A stretch of 64,000 nucleotides of DNA, taken from contig MQRK01171103.1 of NCBI GenBank assembly GCA_001938485.1, forward strand, positions 7,384 to 71,383, given 5' to 3'. A model generated the notes under the pieces. It did no database searches. It saw only the letters and a list, made by a program, of their open reading frames with translations, and was not told the origin of the DNA. This stretch comes from Girardia tigrina. Its lineage: Eukaryota > Platyhelminthes > Tricladida > Dugesiidae. The translations under genes and the position numbers were made by a program. Shown piece by piece: positions 22,841-33,879 of the stretch (position 1 is the first letter of the stretch; each line of letters opens with the position of its first letter).

Positions 22841-22875
22841 ATGTTTCGATGTTTACATACATCATCATCAGCAAT
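22834..22875 (-). ncRNA. Hammerhead ribozyme, minimal Penelope type
   Basis: A 42-nt minus-strand motif with every element of a type I hammerhead. Stem I is ATTG pairing with CAAT. The core CTGATGA is followed by stem II GATGT / ACATC closing an ATGTAA loop, then GAAA. A very short stem III (AC with GT, two-base loop) leads to the cleavage triplet GTC immediately before CAAT. Minimal hammerheads with a tiny stem III are known from Penelope-like terminal repeats. The cleavage site overlaps the start of the 49-bp inverted end. The right-hand copy lacks the core. Confidence 0.8.
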
Positions 22876-23876
22876 TTTCGGATGTTTAGTAAATGAATAT
22901 TGAATTGCTTGAATAATACAATTTTAATAAATATAATTTAAATTAAAAGGTGACGAAGAAATTAAACATTTTTATTTATGAAAATATTATTGGGTAATAA
23001 TGGCAAAAATATTTTAAAAATTTTAAGTATTGAAATAATCTTACTTTGTCCATTCTGAATGTTAATTGATGGGTTGTAGTGTCTTATTAGTATAGATTCA
23101 CAAAACTGTCGTTCGTAATGTGAATCAAAACCCTTTTGTAAAACAGAAAACTCATCTTTTGAAATGGANNNNNNNNNNNNNNNNNNNNNNNNNNNNNNNN
23201 NNNNNNNNNNNNNNNNNNNNNNNNNNNNNNNNNNNNNNNNNNNNNNNNNNNNNNNNTTTGTCTCTCCGATGTACGAGTTTTGACACCCATGACAATTAAA
23301 TTTATATACCAGATTAGCTTGCAAATCACAAACTGTTTTCGATTTGTTTGAGAGGAAACTTTGAACTTTGGATGTAACAGAGAGTACGTATTGTTCTACA
23401 AATACTCTTCTTAAATGCTCTAAATTCTTCAGAATATGGAATTTTAATGATTTGTTTGTATTCTTCAGTATTTTCTTGTTTTAATTATTTTTTAACTCGT
23501 GCATCTATACATAATTTGTCTAATGTTATCTTAATGTTGTGTTTTATTTGCTTGTTTGTATACATATTGTCCCTCAAGCGCCTTCTAAGAATATTTAAAC
23601 CGTGATTTGCAATTTCAAAACTGGACGACAAATTCCAAACTCTGTGAACAAGCCCTTTGATCATACCCTCTCTGTATTTTTCCTCACAAAAACTCTGTGG
23701 TGTTGTGTAAAGACCTGTATCTGNNNCCTTTCTGAATAATTCAGTTTTATAGCCTCCATTCATCCTAGTGACAAGAATGTCCAGAAAGGGAAGTTTATTA
23801 TCTACTTCCAATTCTGTGGTAAATTTAATATTCGGATGTAGACCATTCATGAATTTTAGGAATGGTTCTATGAGTG

Positions 23877-23920
23877 GTCCAATAATTATATAAAAAAGCT
23901 TTAATCAAATTATATTTTCG

Positions 23921-23925
<5 letters not shown>
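23877..23925. repeat. Right 49-bp inverted end of the Penelope element
   Basis: Exact reverse complement of the left end. It starts GTCCAATAATTATATAAAAA and runs into a TA microsatellite. Confidence 0.9.

Positions 23926-23958
<33 letters not shown>
23922..23958. repeat. TA microsatellite
   Basis: TA run directly following the right end of the Penelope element. Confidence 0.9.
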
Positions 23959-23962
<4 letters not shown>

Positions 23963-24884
23963 CTAACTTTTAAACATTTTAATGAAATGCTAAGGAATAA
24001 TTAGATAAATATAAATTTAAAAATTTTTTTTCATAAATAAAAGCTGAAAATGTCAGTGGAAAATTAAAAACTGCAAAAAAATAAATTGAAAATCCAATAA
24101 AACATTATATTATATTTACTTTTTATATTTTTCATTAAAATTCTATTAATATAAAATTTTAAATAGCTTATTTAAATATTATGTTAAAATGTATTGATTT
24201 ATATCAAGTTTATTAATTTTATTTGAAACATTAATTAATTAAATCGTTTTAATAAAATCTGAAAGTTGTTTTACTATTCCTTTATTGGAAATAAACATTT
24301 GGATAATAAAATTAGATAATTTGTATTCTGTAATAAAAAATTGGCACTGAAACGTTTTAATTCAAATTTTATTCTCCAAATGGCATGGGCAATAACCGAT
24401 ATCAATGACTCCCGAGCTGCGAAGGTTAATAGAAGCAATTAACTTGTTCCTTTTCTATTTAATTAAACAATTACATAACAATTTCAATAAAATTTTATTT
24501 CCCTTTAAATACTCATCCGATATTGAAAATTATTCATTGACATTAAAATATGGTGACCACCTTTTCCTGTTCAATCTTCAAGTTATATAGGAGGTACTAT
24601 TTACTTAACCTTAAAATTTGCTCCAACGGCTCCCATTAATATTCTTCGCAATTTCTCACAATTGTTAAGCTAAAATCTTATTTTTATTATTACATTTTAA
24701 AAGTCAACAATTTTTAATTAGAAGATTTATATTCTTTATTTTTAAGACGTGAAATGTTTACATGTTATCTTTAATTATACTACTTAAACTTTTTAAAAAA
24801 GAAATTCCTATAATAAAAAGATCACTATAATATTTTCATATCACTGCATACATTTTATTCAGATATATAGCCATTATTTTATTT

Positions 24885-24930
<46 letters not shown>

Positions 24931-25113
24931 ATCCGGAGTATCGTATAAGTAACACACTGTATCGGATGGTGGCTAGGTTTTTGTGAATTCACATATAAAG
25001 AAGAAAAGGTAAAGAAAGTCAATCAATAATATTGTTTAAAAATTTAATGTTGACCAAATTAATCATTCTATAAAACAGTCATACACGATTAAGGTAAAAT
25101 TATGACAACTTAC
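23959..25113. other. AT-rich intron with TA microsatellite
   Basis: Contains a TA run at about 24,892-24,932. A plus-strand frame at 24,405-24,590 is low-complexity and not supported as a gene. Confidence 0.5.
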
Positions 25114-25147
25114 TCCATTTTTGTGGGTTTATTGTTGACTGTTGACT
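25114..25147 (-). CDS. ROR-like: ROR-like receptor: 34-nt linker microexon
   Basis: A very short exon between a good acceptor (CATTTTTTTCAG) and a consensus donor (GTAAGT). It enters in phase 1 and leaves in phase 2, which is what is needed to join the Ig exon (33.5 kb) to the first Frizzled exon (17.5 kb). Read in that frame it gives STVNNKPTKM, with split codons for K before it and D after it. The result is a polar linker between the Ig and the cysteine-rich domain. The other open frame (SQQSTINPQKW) would not keep the downstream domain in frame. Without this exon the Ig exon cannot join the 17.5-kb exon in frame, so it is unlikely to be a chance match. Confidence 0.75.
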
Positions 25148-25619
25148 CTGAAAAAAATGAAAAGATTGAGAAAAAAATCCATTAAAAGTTTAAATATCAA
25201 TATACTAAAATTATTTTAAATGATTAAATATACATTAGCAAATAATCATTAACTGAACCCGACATGCATCAGTCGATAAGAATGGTCTTTTAATTTACTA
25301 AAATCGATGAGTCAAAATTGTTAAAGTTTATATATCGATGATGTTTAATAAATTTGATAAATCAGAAGCGGAAAAATCAAATCTCCCATCTCAACCGAAA
25401 CCGACAAGACAGAAGGGAGACTGAAAGAAAATTGAAATTTGAAAATAATCAGGGAACGAAAAGTAATAATAACAAAAAGAGTAATAAGGAAATATGTTTT
25501 AATTGTTAATTAAGAATCGGAGAAATGCAAGGGTATATTAGTCATTGAGTAAATTCGTCATTATTTTCTCTCAATTCAGTGATAAATTCGATGTAAACCG
25601 AAATATGAACACACTCGAA
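25148..25619. other. Intron sequence
   Basis: No gene seen. A purine-rich stretch lies at about 25,360-25,500. Confidence 0.5.
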
Positions 25620-25915
25620 CCAACTTGTCATTTATTAGGGGGAAACAACAACAGCAACCCTTCATCTGAGAGCAAGTTTTGTCTCTGGGGTCCCACCCTG
25701 TGACTCAGCCACTCGGCTCGCAGCAATTGTCTATGACTGTTCTGCGACTGATCGAGTGTTTGATGAGAATTTTGTAATTGGGATCGTGAATGTGTGTGTA
25801 TGAGTGTGTGCGTGTATTTGAGATAGGAGTACGTGCGCACCGGCAAATGCTTTGGATGAGCGAATGCATCTCTCGTAGGCATATTTCTGCGATACGTGAA
25901 TAATTCAATTTTGAT
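25620..25915. promoter_or_regulatory. Complex GC-richer island, candidate regulatory element
   Basis: About 300 bp of high-complexity sequence with CpGs inside an AT-rich ROR intron. It contains TGACTCAG (AP-1-like), CGTGCGCACC and a TG-rich run (about 25,785-25,820). Both minus-strand frames here are low-complexity His/Thr/Ser-rich and lack domain signs, so a coding role is not supported. It could be an intronic enhancer or an internal promoter for a shorter minus-strand transcript. Confidence 0.35.
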
Positions 25916-26570
25916 ATGCGTCAGAAATTATTGTTTTAATTCTGGACAAGTAGATCACCAGAACACCATTTTATCTATGACTTTGGGACAATTATTTAAA
26001 AAAAAATCATATTGAAAAATTGAAGATATACGCGAATTTAAAAATTATTTTTAGTCAGTTTATTTATGTAATATGATTTTTTTCAGTTTTTTTTAAAAAA
26101 AATAATATTTATTCAATTATTAAAATTCCATTAAAATTAATTATTACTTATTAATTAAATTTATTTTATTAATTTAATGATTTTTATTTAATTGTGAATT
26201 TGGAAAATATTTTTTCAATTTTCTTTTATTGATAAAAATTATTTTGGTTAATTTTACAAAAAGAAATAAAAGATAAAAAATCGAATTCTTCTTTTCTTTT
26301 CTAAAATTGTTTTTTGTTGGGAATAATTCAGATTTGAAACATGCAATTGCATTTATCGAATTTGGAGAAATGGATAAATTTAATTATTTATTTAAATATT
26401 TAAGTAACATTTCCATTATTTATTGATTATTCTGCAGTATCGGTCTGTGGGGGATAGAATATTGGTAATATCGCCATTTCCCCATTTCTCCAAACCTCCC
26501 CTCGCATTGTTGATCTGATTTCAGATCATTTTATTTTCGAGATGAAGCAGAACAATATGTTTATGCATAA
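25916..26570. other. AT-rich intron sequence
   Basis: Nothing recognised. Confidence 0.5.
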
Positions 26571-27100
26571 CATGACCCAACATATTTTCAACTCCTTTGC
26601 CAAATATTTGACTTAAATTTGAACCACTGATACATGGATCTGGATTTTGTCTCTTGAGACTGGGCTTATTGAGAATTAAAACTAATGAATTCTTTTTACC
26701 AATGATACTTTTTATATAATAATTATTTTAATTTTGATAAGACATTGTTAACAAATTAATTTAACTGTTATGCTTTCGTGAAGAATATTTTCATTAGTTT
26801 TACACAAACTTTAAAAATACATGTATTATTTTAAATTACTTTTACTATTATTTATAAATCAATACTATAGTAAAATATTTGAAATTCCAAAATTTATATA
26901 CTTTTCAAACTCTTGGTAAAAAGAATTCATTAGTTTTAATTCTCAATAAGCCCAGTCTCAAGAGACAAAATCCAGATCCATGTATCAGTGGTTCAAATTT
27001 AAGTCAAATATTTGGCAAAGGAGTTGAAAATATGTTGGGTCATGTTTTATAAATAATAGTAAAAGTAGTTTTAAAAAATACATGTTTTTAAAGTTTGTAA
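26571..27100. repeat. Perfect 131-bp inverted repeat with a second nested pair
   Basis: Arm A (26,571-26,701) is the exact reverse complement of 26,914-27,044, without a mismatch that I can find. A second segment, B (about 26,804-26,858), is inverted with a few differences at about 27,047-27,099. The order is A, B, inverted A, inverted B, so this is not a simple palindromic duplication. Arm A begins CATGACCCAACATATTTTCA. No ORF, transposon ends or target duplications are evident. The perfect arms imply a recent origin, gene conversion, or an assembly artefact. Confidence 0.9.
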
Positions 27101-30100
27101 ATAACTAAAAAAACATATATTCAAGATTTACCTTAAAATAAATTGGGAAATTCAGAAAAAATGTTTGAAAAATGTTACCAAGGAAGGATACTAAGGAAAT
27201 AATTAGTCAGTAGGCTTCTGTAATACTTAACAATGATCCAGACTGGTTCAATTCAAGGCAGTATCAATTCAAAACCTTTATCCATTTAATATTATATTCA
27301 TTATCGGAATCATAAATTGTCTATAGGAAAAAGGAAAGGATAAAAGAAATATTAAAACTTTGCACTTATAATTTATTTATTTATTTTGATGAATGCAAAA
27401 TTAAAGGAGCTTCTTTATGCATTTACCAGAAATTTCTCTACCAGAATAAAAGAAAATAATATGCAATGATTAAAAATGCATTTAAGTATTGGGCGACTAG
27501 ACATGAATACTGAAAGAATTATTCCTCAAACAATTGTCCAGAATAACAAACTCATGATCTGTAGAATAAGGTGGTTCATGGTTTTTAGTTTTGAAATTGT
27601 TGTACCTTGAAATTATCTATAAAATTAATTTTCCTTACATTCGAAGATTTGTTTATAAACCTTTTTTATCAAATCACATCCCTCTCAAAACTCTAGTTTT
27701 AATTTATATAATTGGAAAACCATATAAGGACTTAAACATCACTAATTGATGATTAAAAGGTATTCAAATAAGCATTTAGTTTCACTTTAATTTGTTTCTT
27801 AAGTATATTTTAAAAAGTTACTAAAACTTATTAAGAACTCAAAATCTTCCTTTCCAAGAGCAGACAGCTGCTGCTTTTAAGATATGCTTTCTAATTTATG
27901 AATCACTTTTATTTTATTTTTTCTGTTCAATATTTTATTGTGTCAAATATAATTTTTGACAACTTTTACTGATTTTCAAATGTAAAAAATTAAGAAATTT
28001 TTTTTAACACTTAGAGATAATTTCAAAAAATAATATAATAATTTAAAAAAGCTCATTTGTCTAATTTGTGATTCTTAAAGCAAGCCATTTCCTTTTTTTA
28101 TACAAAATTAAAAATATCTTTCTTGAATTAAAAAGAAATTAGATGAAATTTCTTTTTTTCATACCTGAGCTCAGCAAAATTCACATCAAGACTGAATTAA
28201 TGCATTCTGTCGTATTTACTACAAAAATATTTTTCTTGTTACAAGGAATGACACATATTTCTTTACGTATTTCTATAGGAAAAAGAAAGGATGTAAAAAT
28301 TTACGTTAACTAGAAATATTAAAAAATTGCACTTTTATCAACAAATTACTCAATACCTCATTGGAACGAACAAAATTTGCAGTTAATTTACAAAAACGTC
28401 TTCCAAATCGCTCAACCATGTACAAATAAAGTAGTGAAAAGAGAAGAGAAAAGGAACTAACATTTTTAAGGGAAAAAATCCCAATCAACTGTCAATCATA
28501 TACTCATTCAAAAGAAAATATACAAATTGGTTATTAAACTTATAAATAAAAGTACTATTTAAAAGATTCTTAATTCATTTTCCTAACAGGAAAAGCCTTG
28601 TTTTATGTTAAGTAAACATTTTTTATAGGAAATAAACAACCAATATTTTTTTACTATATTTCTAATTAGAACTAATTAAAATCCTACCACAAATGAATAT
28701 AATGGCACTTTGTCAAAAATATACGGGGATAAAATCTTATCTAGATTTTATTAAATCCTTAAATTTTGACAGAAGTTTTTTATTTTTAATGAAAATATCT
28801 GACAAAAACAATTCTAAGAAATTAAATAATTTAATAACATTTAATTAAAAAAAATAAGTAAATAATATTTGATCCCAAAAATTTATAATCACTCGTATGT
28901 AGATTTGGAAATTATTAATTTCACAACCACAGAAAGAGATAAATTAGAAAATTAACAAAAAAATTACGAAATGAAATATTCATTTTCAATGTATTAATAA
29001 ATTTAGCAATTTGATTTATTATTATAAATACGTAAGGACAAATACGAGCGCAAGACTGTCTGTTCCAGGAGCGGCTTATCCTGCCACTTCTAAGTAATTA
29101 GTTTTTCTGAAAATTAAAGATTTTCAAAAGAGTAGGGAAAAAGTGCAGTGAATTATTTAATTAATACTCAGCATATGATTGAGATAGAATTAGATGGGGA
29201 GAACATTTCTATGAGTGAGGTATGAGAGGAGATATCGGTAACGGAGGGTGACGGAAACAGCTGTAGTAGATTTAATGATCAAATGTTTACAAATGACTCA
29301 TTTTGAGACGTTTTTGCTTTAGTTTCTTTTATTTATTATCACAATTTCTGTATTTTTCAATAAATTATCGTTTTTCATAAGGTTAATAACACATCATAAG
29401 CATCTTTGTTCCTTTTGATCTTTTTTGGATTTTACAAATTATTACAAAATCATTTATTCCTTTAGTTGAATCATCGAAATATTTCATTACTTAATTAAAA
29501 AAAAGAAAAACAGAACTTTAACATTAGGTTTTCGAATAACAAATTTATTAATAACATCAGTACTTCCATAATAAAAAATATTTGTCATTTAAAATTTATT
29601 TACAATAAAGTTTTATAAAATAATAATATAAAAGAATAAATTAAAGCTAATGTAAAATAAAACAATATTATATAAAAAATAATAAGAAAAAATACAATTT
29701 AATGTCACTTCTAATATTTACTGGAGATAAAATATATTGACTGCTTTGTAATCATATTTGATCATTGAATATTTGGTTTTTTTACTGATTTTAAAAAGAA
29801 GTATCAATTAAAGTAAGATTTAAGAAATTTGGGCAAGTGCTTTTTGAATCACTACTCATTAGAAATGTATCTAGCAATACTCTTACAAAATAATGATGTC
29901 AGTGTGGACAGGTACACGTCCGCGGCTCTTCGACGCAGGGTGAGGGTTCTCTTGGTTGTGGGTGAATTACAGTTGACGTTGAAATTCAAATGGAACTTAC
30001 ATAACCCCATCACAACTGCCAAACGAGTTTCTGATTTCATCGGACAGAGATTTCAAATTAGAAATTCGAAAGAATGAGAAAACTCGATATCTTGAACGTC

Positions 30101-31465
30101 TCAGACCATTATTAAAAACGTTCGAAAATTAAATAAACGATCAATTGAAGATTCAAATAACTTGAGTTGCTGGCATTGATGTCCGCTCTTCTTCATAATC
30201 ATAATCAAGCAACACATTCGAATTATTTTTTTTGTCAGTTTTGAAGCGTAAAAACAACCTATAACTGATGTTACCAAACCTTGAATTCCTTATATAATAC
30301 AATAATCTATGCAACATTATTAAGTGTTTGATTGTATTAAGTCTGCATTAACTGGAAAAAAACAAATTAAGAGATCTTTTCGGTTAATAACTGAGGTAAA
30401 AGACCTTTTAAACAAACAAATGCATATCTAAATTGTTCTTTTATGTTACTTACAAAATATATTTTTCCGATGATACGACAGATATTTCGTTTGATCAAAT
30501 CCGCGTATTCATTTTGATTTTTATTTTAAAGTATTTCAGGTATCCAACTTTTATACATTCAATATGGAGAACTGAATACGCAAATATAATTTATCAAAAT
30601 AATTGAATTTTTTCATGAGAAAAAATAAAAAATTTTTCAGAAACAGAGATTTTAATTTTTGAATCAAAAATATTATTTTTTAAGAGTATAATCATCATAA
30701 AAAGAAAATTATTTAAAAGCAAAATTTCAAATGATCTTTGTCTTTGTCGAAAAATATGACACATTAATTATAAGTAATTATGGAAGCAAGGAGAGGCTTT
30801 CAATAGAATGTCACGTACAGGTGGGGATCTGGGAGAGCGTTGCCGAACATCAAACGGTTTTATTTATTTAATTTTTCAACAAATGAAGTATGAAAAATAT
30901 GACTATCTTAGGGTTTCGAAAAATACATGTGAACACTTTTGATAAAATTTTCAAATAATTCTTTTAGTAAAATTATTAATTTCAAACAAAATAATATTTA
31001 GTTTAAAAAAATTTGGAATTTAAAATTAAAAATATTTTAGTCTTTGTTTTAATTGATCAATTTTCAAGGCTGATGAAAATAACTATATGAACAGCAGTAA
31101 ATTTAGTTTAGTTTGCCCAAAAATATTTGCTAAAAATTTCGCCTAAGAAGAGTTCACGTAAACAAGTAAAGTGAATACCAAATTTATTTTATTTTTATTT
31201 TAACCTTTAAAATATTGTTTTATTAAAGAAACCATAAGTATCCCGTATGGGAGAAAAAGGTTTTTGAATTTAAAGTTTTAATCGTTCGTTTTTGGAGATT
31301 CACAGTCTTTACTGTAATATGATAACTCGCACGAAATATTGATTTGTGTTTGTGTTCTGTCATCAATTATTATTTGTTGAATTATTCGAAATAAAGTTTC
31401 ATAAAGAATTTGTGTTCATTATTCATATATTTATGTTGGAAGTCCTTTCTGATTAATTGGAGTCA
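27101..31465. other. Long AT-rich intron sequence
   Basis: No supported exon or element. Small complex patches occur at 29,040-29,110, 29,220-29,280, 29,880-30,090 and 30,780-30,870. The one at about 30,000 has a GTAAGT donor on the minus strand but its reading does not fit the ROR chain. Confidence 0.45.
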
Positions 31466-31605
31466 GATCAAAGATTTAAGATTTCAGATTAAAGATATAA
31501 AGATTAAAGCTTAAAGAATAAAAACTAAAGAATGAAGATTTACGATTAAAGATTAAAGATAAAGATTTGTGTTTAAAAAGTAAACATTTGAAATTAAAGA
31601 TAATT
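31466..31605. repeat. AAAGATTA-type minisatellite
   Basis: Degenerate tandem repeat of 7-9 bp units such as AAAGATT, AAAGATA and AAAGCTT. Confidence 0.75.
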
Positions 31606-33361
31606 TAATACCCAACATTTATACAAAAGGATAACAGAAAAATAACCTAAATAAATTTTATTATAGATGCTTTTTTAATTTTAAAATAAGATTTACAGGT
31701 TTTTTACTTTAATTTGATAAAATAATACAAATCAGAGGAAGGAAGAATTGTAAAAAGGTTAAAATGGAAAAATACCGAAAAATAATGTCATAACGGATTT
31801 TAAATTCTGGTTAATAAAATATATTTTTCACATTGGAATACTGTCAACATTTATTGCAACAATGACGTGCAAATCTACTGTCTTATTCAAGATGCAAGAT
31901 TTAATTTACATTTTTTAGAAGAAAGAAAACGATCCACTGCCTACAGCTTTAAGGAGTCCAAAATATCTGAGAAAAGAAATTCAAAAAGTAACATACAATC
32001 TCAAAGTCAATCTTTTGTAAAAATATTTTTTCAACCGTATGTAGTATCATTTATGTACTTAAATGTTTAAAGAACGCGTCAAATAAGGTTAATACAAACT
32101 CAAATTATATTTCACAGAAATTACTTTCTTTTAAAAAACAAATATTTTTTTCTGAATATCGTTTTTGACTTTTTATTTTTGTAAACAATAAAAGATATTA
32201 AAATTCGTTTTCTGTGTCCTATGTATAATTTAAAAAAAATCTAGTTCTCTAAAATTTCGAGCAAATAAAATATATTATAATAATAAAAATCTGAAAATAA
32301 TCACTGCGTCTCATACGACGGATTCAAAAGCATATAGTAGTGTGAATGTGTCGCCAGAGTTCCATTCAACACCGTTGACTAATGTGTTTTGCACTTATAT
32401 GAAACATAATAAATATGTTTCATTTGACATTCACCAACTTTTATCATCTATTAATAGCACTTTGTGTGCGATCAAATCAAATCAAACAGATTAGATTGTT
32501 TTACTGTTGATTAATCAACAACTCTAAGCTTATTAAGGGTCGTCATCCTTTGCCACAGTACGTATGACTTATCGGTTAGACCTGAGTAAAAGTCAGATGA
32601 AATAAATTAACTTTGATTGCATTGTGAAGTTTTTGTAAATAAATTGTGTATGTTGACTTCCTCAATCTTCTGTGTTGTGAATTTGTTTTAAATTACATGA
32701 CTCTCAAGTCCTTATTACTTGAAAGAACTTGATACATATTGAATTTATCTTTGGCCATTTTCAATCTATTGTTTGGAGCAATGAATACAAATAAAAATGA
32801 ATAGTTATGATATAGATAATTTAAAATTTAGTTCAATTATATAATAAGTTGAAATTTAAGATGAACAAATTACATTACAATTTATTTTAAATAATAAATT
32901 AAAAGTTAAGATATTCTATTATTATTAAGATAAATTCAAATTAAGATATTATGTATATTTTTTAAAAGATGCTCTAAATACAAAATGATACACGATATGA
33001 AGAAGACTTAAATGCGAATCAATATGGGAAAATTAAACAAGACCCCTCTACGATGGTTTAAATAATACATTACATAATATATATTTAATAGATATTTCCG
33101 CATTAAAAGCTAGTTACAAACCAGTGAAAGGAAGTAGATGAATTCTCATGAAAATGATTAAAAATGGTGTGTTAGGTCTTTATGAATAAAATTAATCAAC
33201 ACTGATGTATTAGTGAAACACTCTAGCAAATATAAATGTTAGCTCTGGCACTAATGTAAACTATTCGGAATTTTACCAACGGCTGGGATTACTCACAAAA
33301 TCAACAGTCAATATACACGATTTACCAATCTTAAACACAAAGAAAAAAAGTTTAATAACAT
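31606..33361. other. AT-rich sequence without recognised genes
   Basis: The patch at 32,300-32,600 is more complex but shows no coding signature. A possible 33-bp splice-bounded island at about 33,260-33,300 is too short to support. Confidence 0.45.
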
Positions 33362-33367
33362 TTTATT
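33362..33367 (-). terminator. Poly(A) signal AATAAA of the short ROR-like isoform
   Basis: On the minus strand AATAAA begins 16 nt after the TAG stop of the transmembrane exon. This predicts a very short 3' UTR. AATAAA is common by chance in such AT-rich DNA, so its position is supportive but not proof. Confidence 0.45.
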
Positions 33368-33383
33368 GTATTTACAAATGAAC

Positions 33384-33475
33384 CTAAAACGTGACTGTCT
33401 TCATACGAGGGATTGGATTTCGTGTATTGAGAAGAATAAATATAGCAATGAGGATTATGACTAAGATTAGGAACA
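33384..33475 (-). CDS. ROR-like: ROR-like receptor: alternative terminal exon (transmembrane segment and short tail)
   Basis: A 92-nt coding end following acceptor TATACACACAG, 63 bp after the Ig donor. It enters in phase 1, the same phase as the 25.1-kb exon, so both can be joined to the Ig. It reads FLILVIILIAIFILL, one hydrophobic span of about 16 residues counting the split-codon Met before it. A 14-residue tail with several basic residues (NTRNPIPRMKTVTF) and TAG follow. The product would be a type I membrane protein with one Ig domain and no Frizzled, kringle or kinase part. A role as a tethered decoy or adhesion molecule is inference. The short intron and the good phase fit argue that it is real. 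Confidence 0.65.
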
Positions 33476-33538
33476 CTGTGTGTATAATTTAATTAATAAT
33501 TTTGTTTTGCAATGACTGAATATTCGAAATTATCTTAC

Positions 33539-33648
33539 TTGGTCTGGTAACTTTCAGATACGAACTGGTGTTGATAGAACCATAATCATTCTCAGCAGTG
33601 CAAATGTACGTACCTTCATCGCTGAAGTCAACATCTTCAAGCTTTAAT
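33539..33648 (-). CDS. ROR-like: ROR-like receptor: second half of the Ig domain
   Basis: A 110-nt exon (1 base, 36 codons, 1 base) between acceptor AATTCAG and donor GTAAG. It encodes LKLEDVDFSDEGTYICTAEN, with the D-x-G-x-Y-x-C signature around the second Ig cysteine, then DYGSINTSSYLKVTRP, the last strand and an N-linked site (NTS). Joined to the preceding exon it gives HEFWGSSLKL, close to the W-G-S-x-L-x-I/L strand typical of ROR Ig domains. Leaves in phase 1 to either of two possible next exons. Confidence 0.9.
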
Positions 33649-33701
33649 CTGAATTGCGCTTATTATATTCTCTTTCTTGATTAAAATAATTATAAACATA
33701 C
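33649..33701 (-). other. 53-bp intron inside the Ig domain
   Basis: Begins GTATGT and ends TTCAG. Without its removal the frame runs into a stop shortly after NKRNSD. With it removed the Ig continues cleanly. Together with the 63-bp intron after it, this shows that the organism splices very small introns. Confidence 0.85.
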
Positions 33702-33879
33702 GAACTGCCCCAAAATTCATGTCTTATTTTTATTTTCTGTTTTATATCTTTCAATGGAAGTAAGTCCTTTTTCCAATAATATTGAGGCATTGGTTTGCCA
33801 GTGATATCACAATGAAAGGTTGCCCTTTTTCCAGTGTCAAGGATGAGATTGGTCAGATTTTTATTCAATTTTATGAAAC
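33702..33879 (-). CDS. ROR-like: ROR-like receptor: first half of the Ig domain
   Basis: A 178-nt exon (2 bases, 58 codons, 2 bases) after acceptor TTGTTTTAG. It encodes LNKNLTNLILDTGKRATFHC, with an NLT glycosylation site and the first Ig cysteine, then DITGKPMPQYYWKKDLLPL with the core tryptophan, then a basic strand ending HEFWGS. The G-K-x-x-x-F-x-C-x-x-x-G-x-P-x-P-x-x-x-W spacing is that of an I-set Ig domain. The donor is GTATGT. An open frame continuing into the 53-bp intron is read-through. Confidence 0.9.

Larger units (their letters stand above)
22792..23925 (-). mobile_element. Penelope-like retroelement, short copy with inverted ends
   Basis: A short Penelope-like element on the minus strand, bounded by perfect 49-bp inverted repeats (22,792-22,840 and 23,877-23,925). 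Each is followed outward by a TA microsatellite. Inside, in order, are the end of the reverse transcriptase with DNKLPFLDILVTRMNGGYKT (thumb region), a helical linker, then the GIY-YIG nuclease start NCHGCQNSYIGET, and near the end RHYNPSINIQNGQSK. Most of the reverse transcriptase is absent, so the copy is 5'-truncated before its inverted end. Assembly gaps at 23,169-23,256 and 23,724-23,726 interrupt it. Penelope elements are known to prefer TA-rich and telomere-like targets. Confidence 0.85.

Noticed and set aside
29995-30040. Minus-strand island ending at a GTAAGT donor with MKSETRLAVVMGL, lying between the Ig exons and the 25.1-kb microexon.
   Set aside because: Its exit base T would join to AG of the microexon and make a TAG stop, and the reading has no sign of belonging to the receptor. 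Probably a chance splice-like site.
33260-33300. A 33-bp stretch with an acceptor-like and a GTGAGT donor-like border just 3' of the transmembrane exon.
   Set aside because: It lies beyond the stop and poly(A) signal of that exon and is too short to judge. It is not needed for any reading of the gene.
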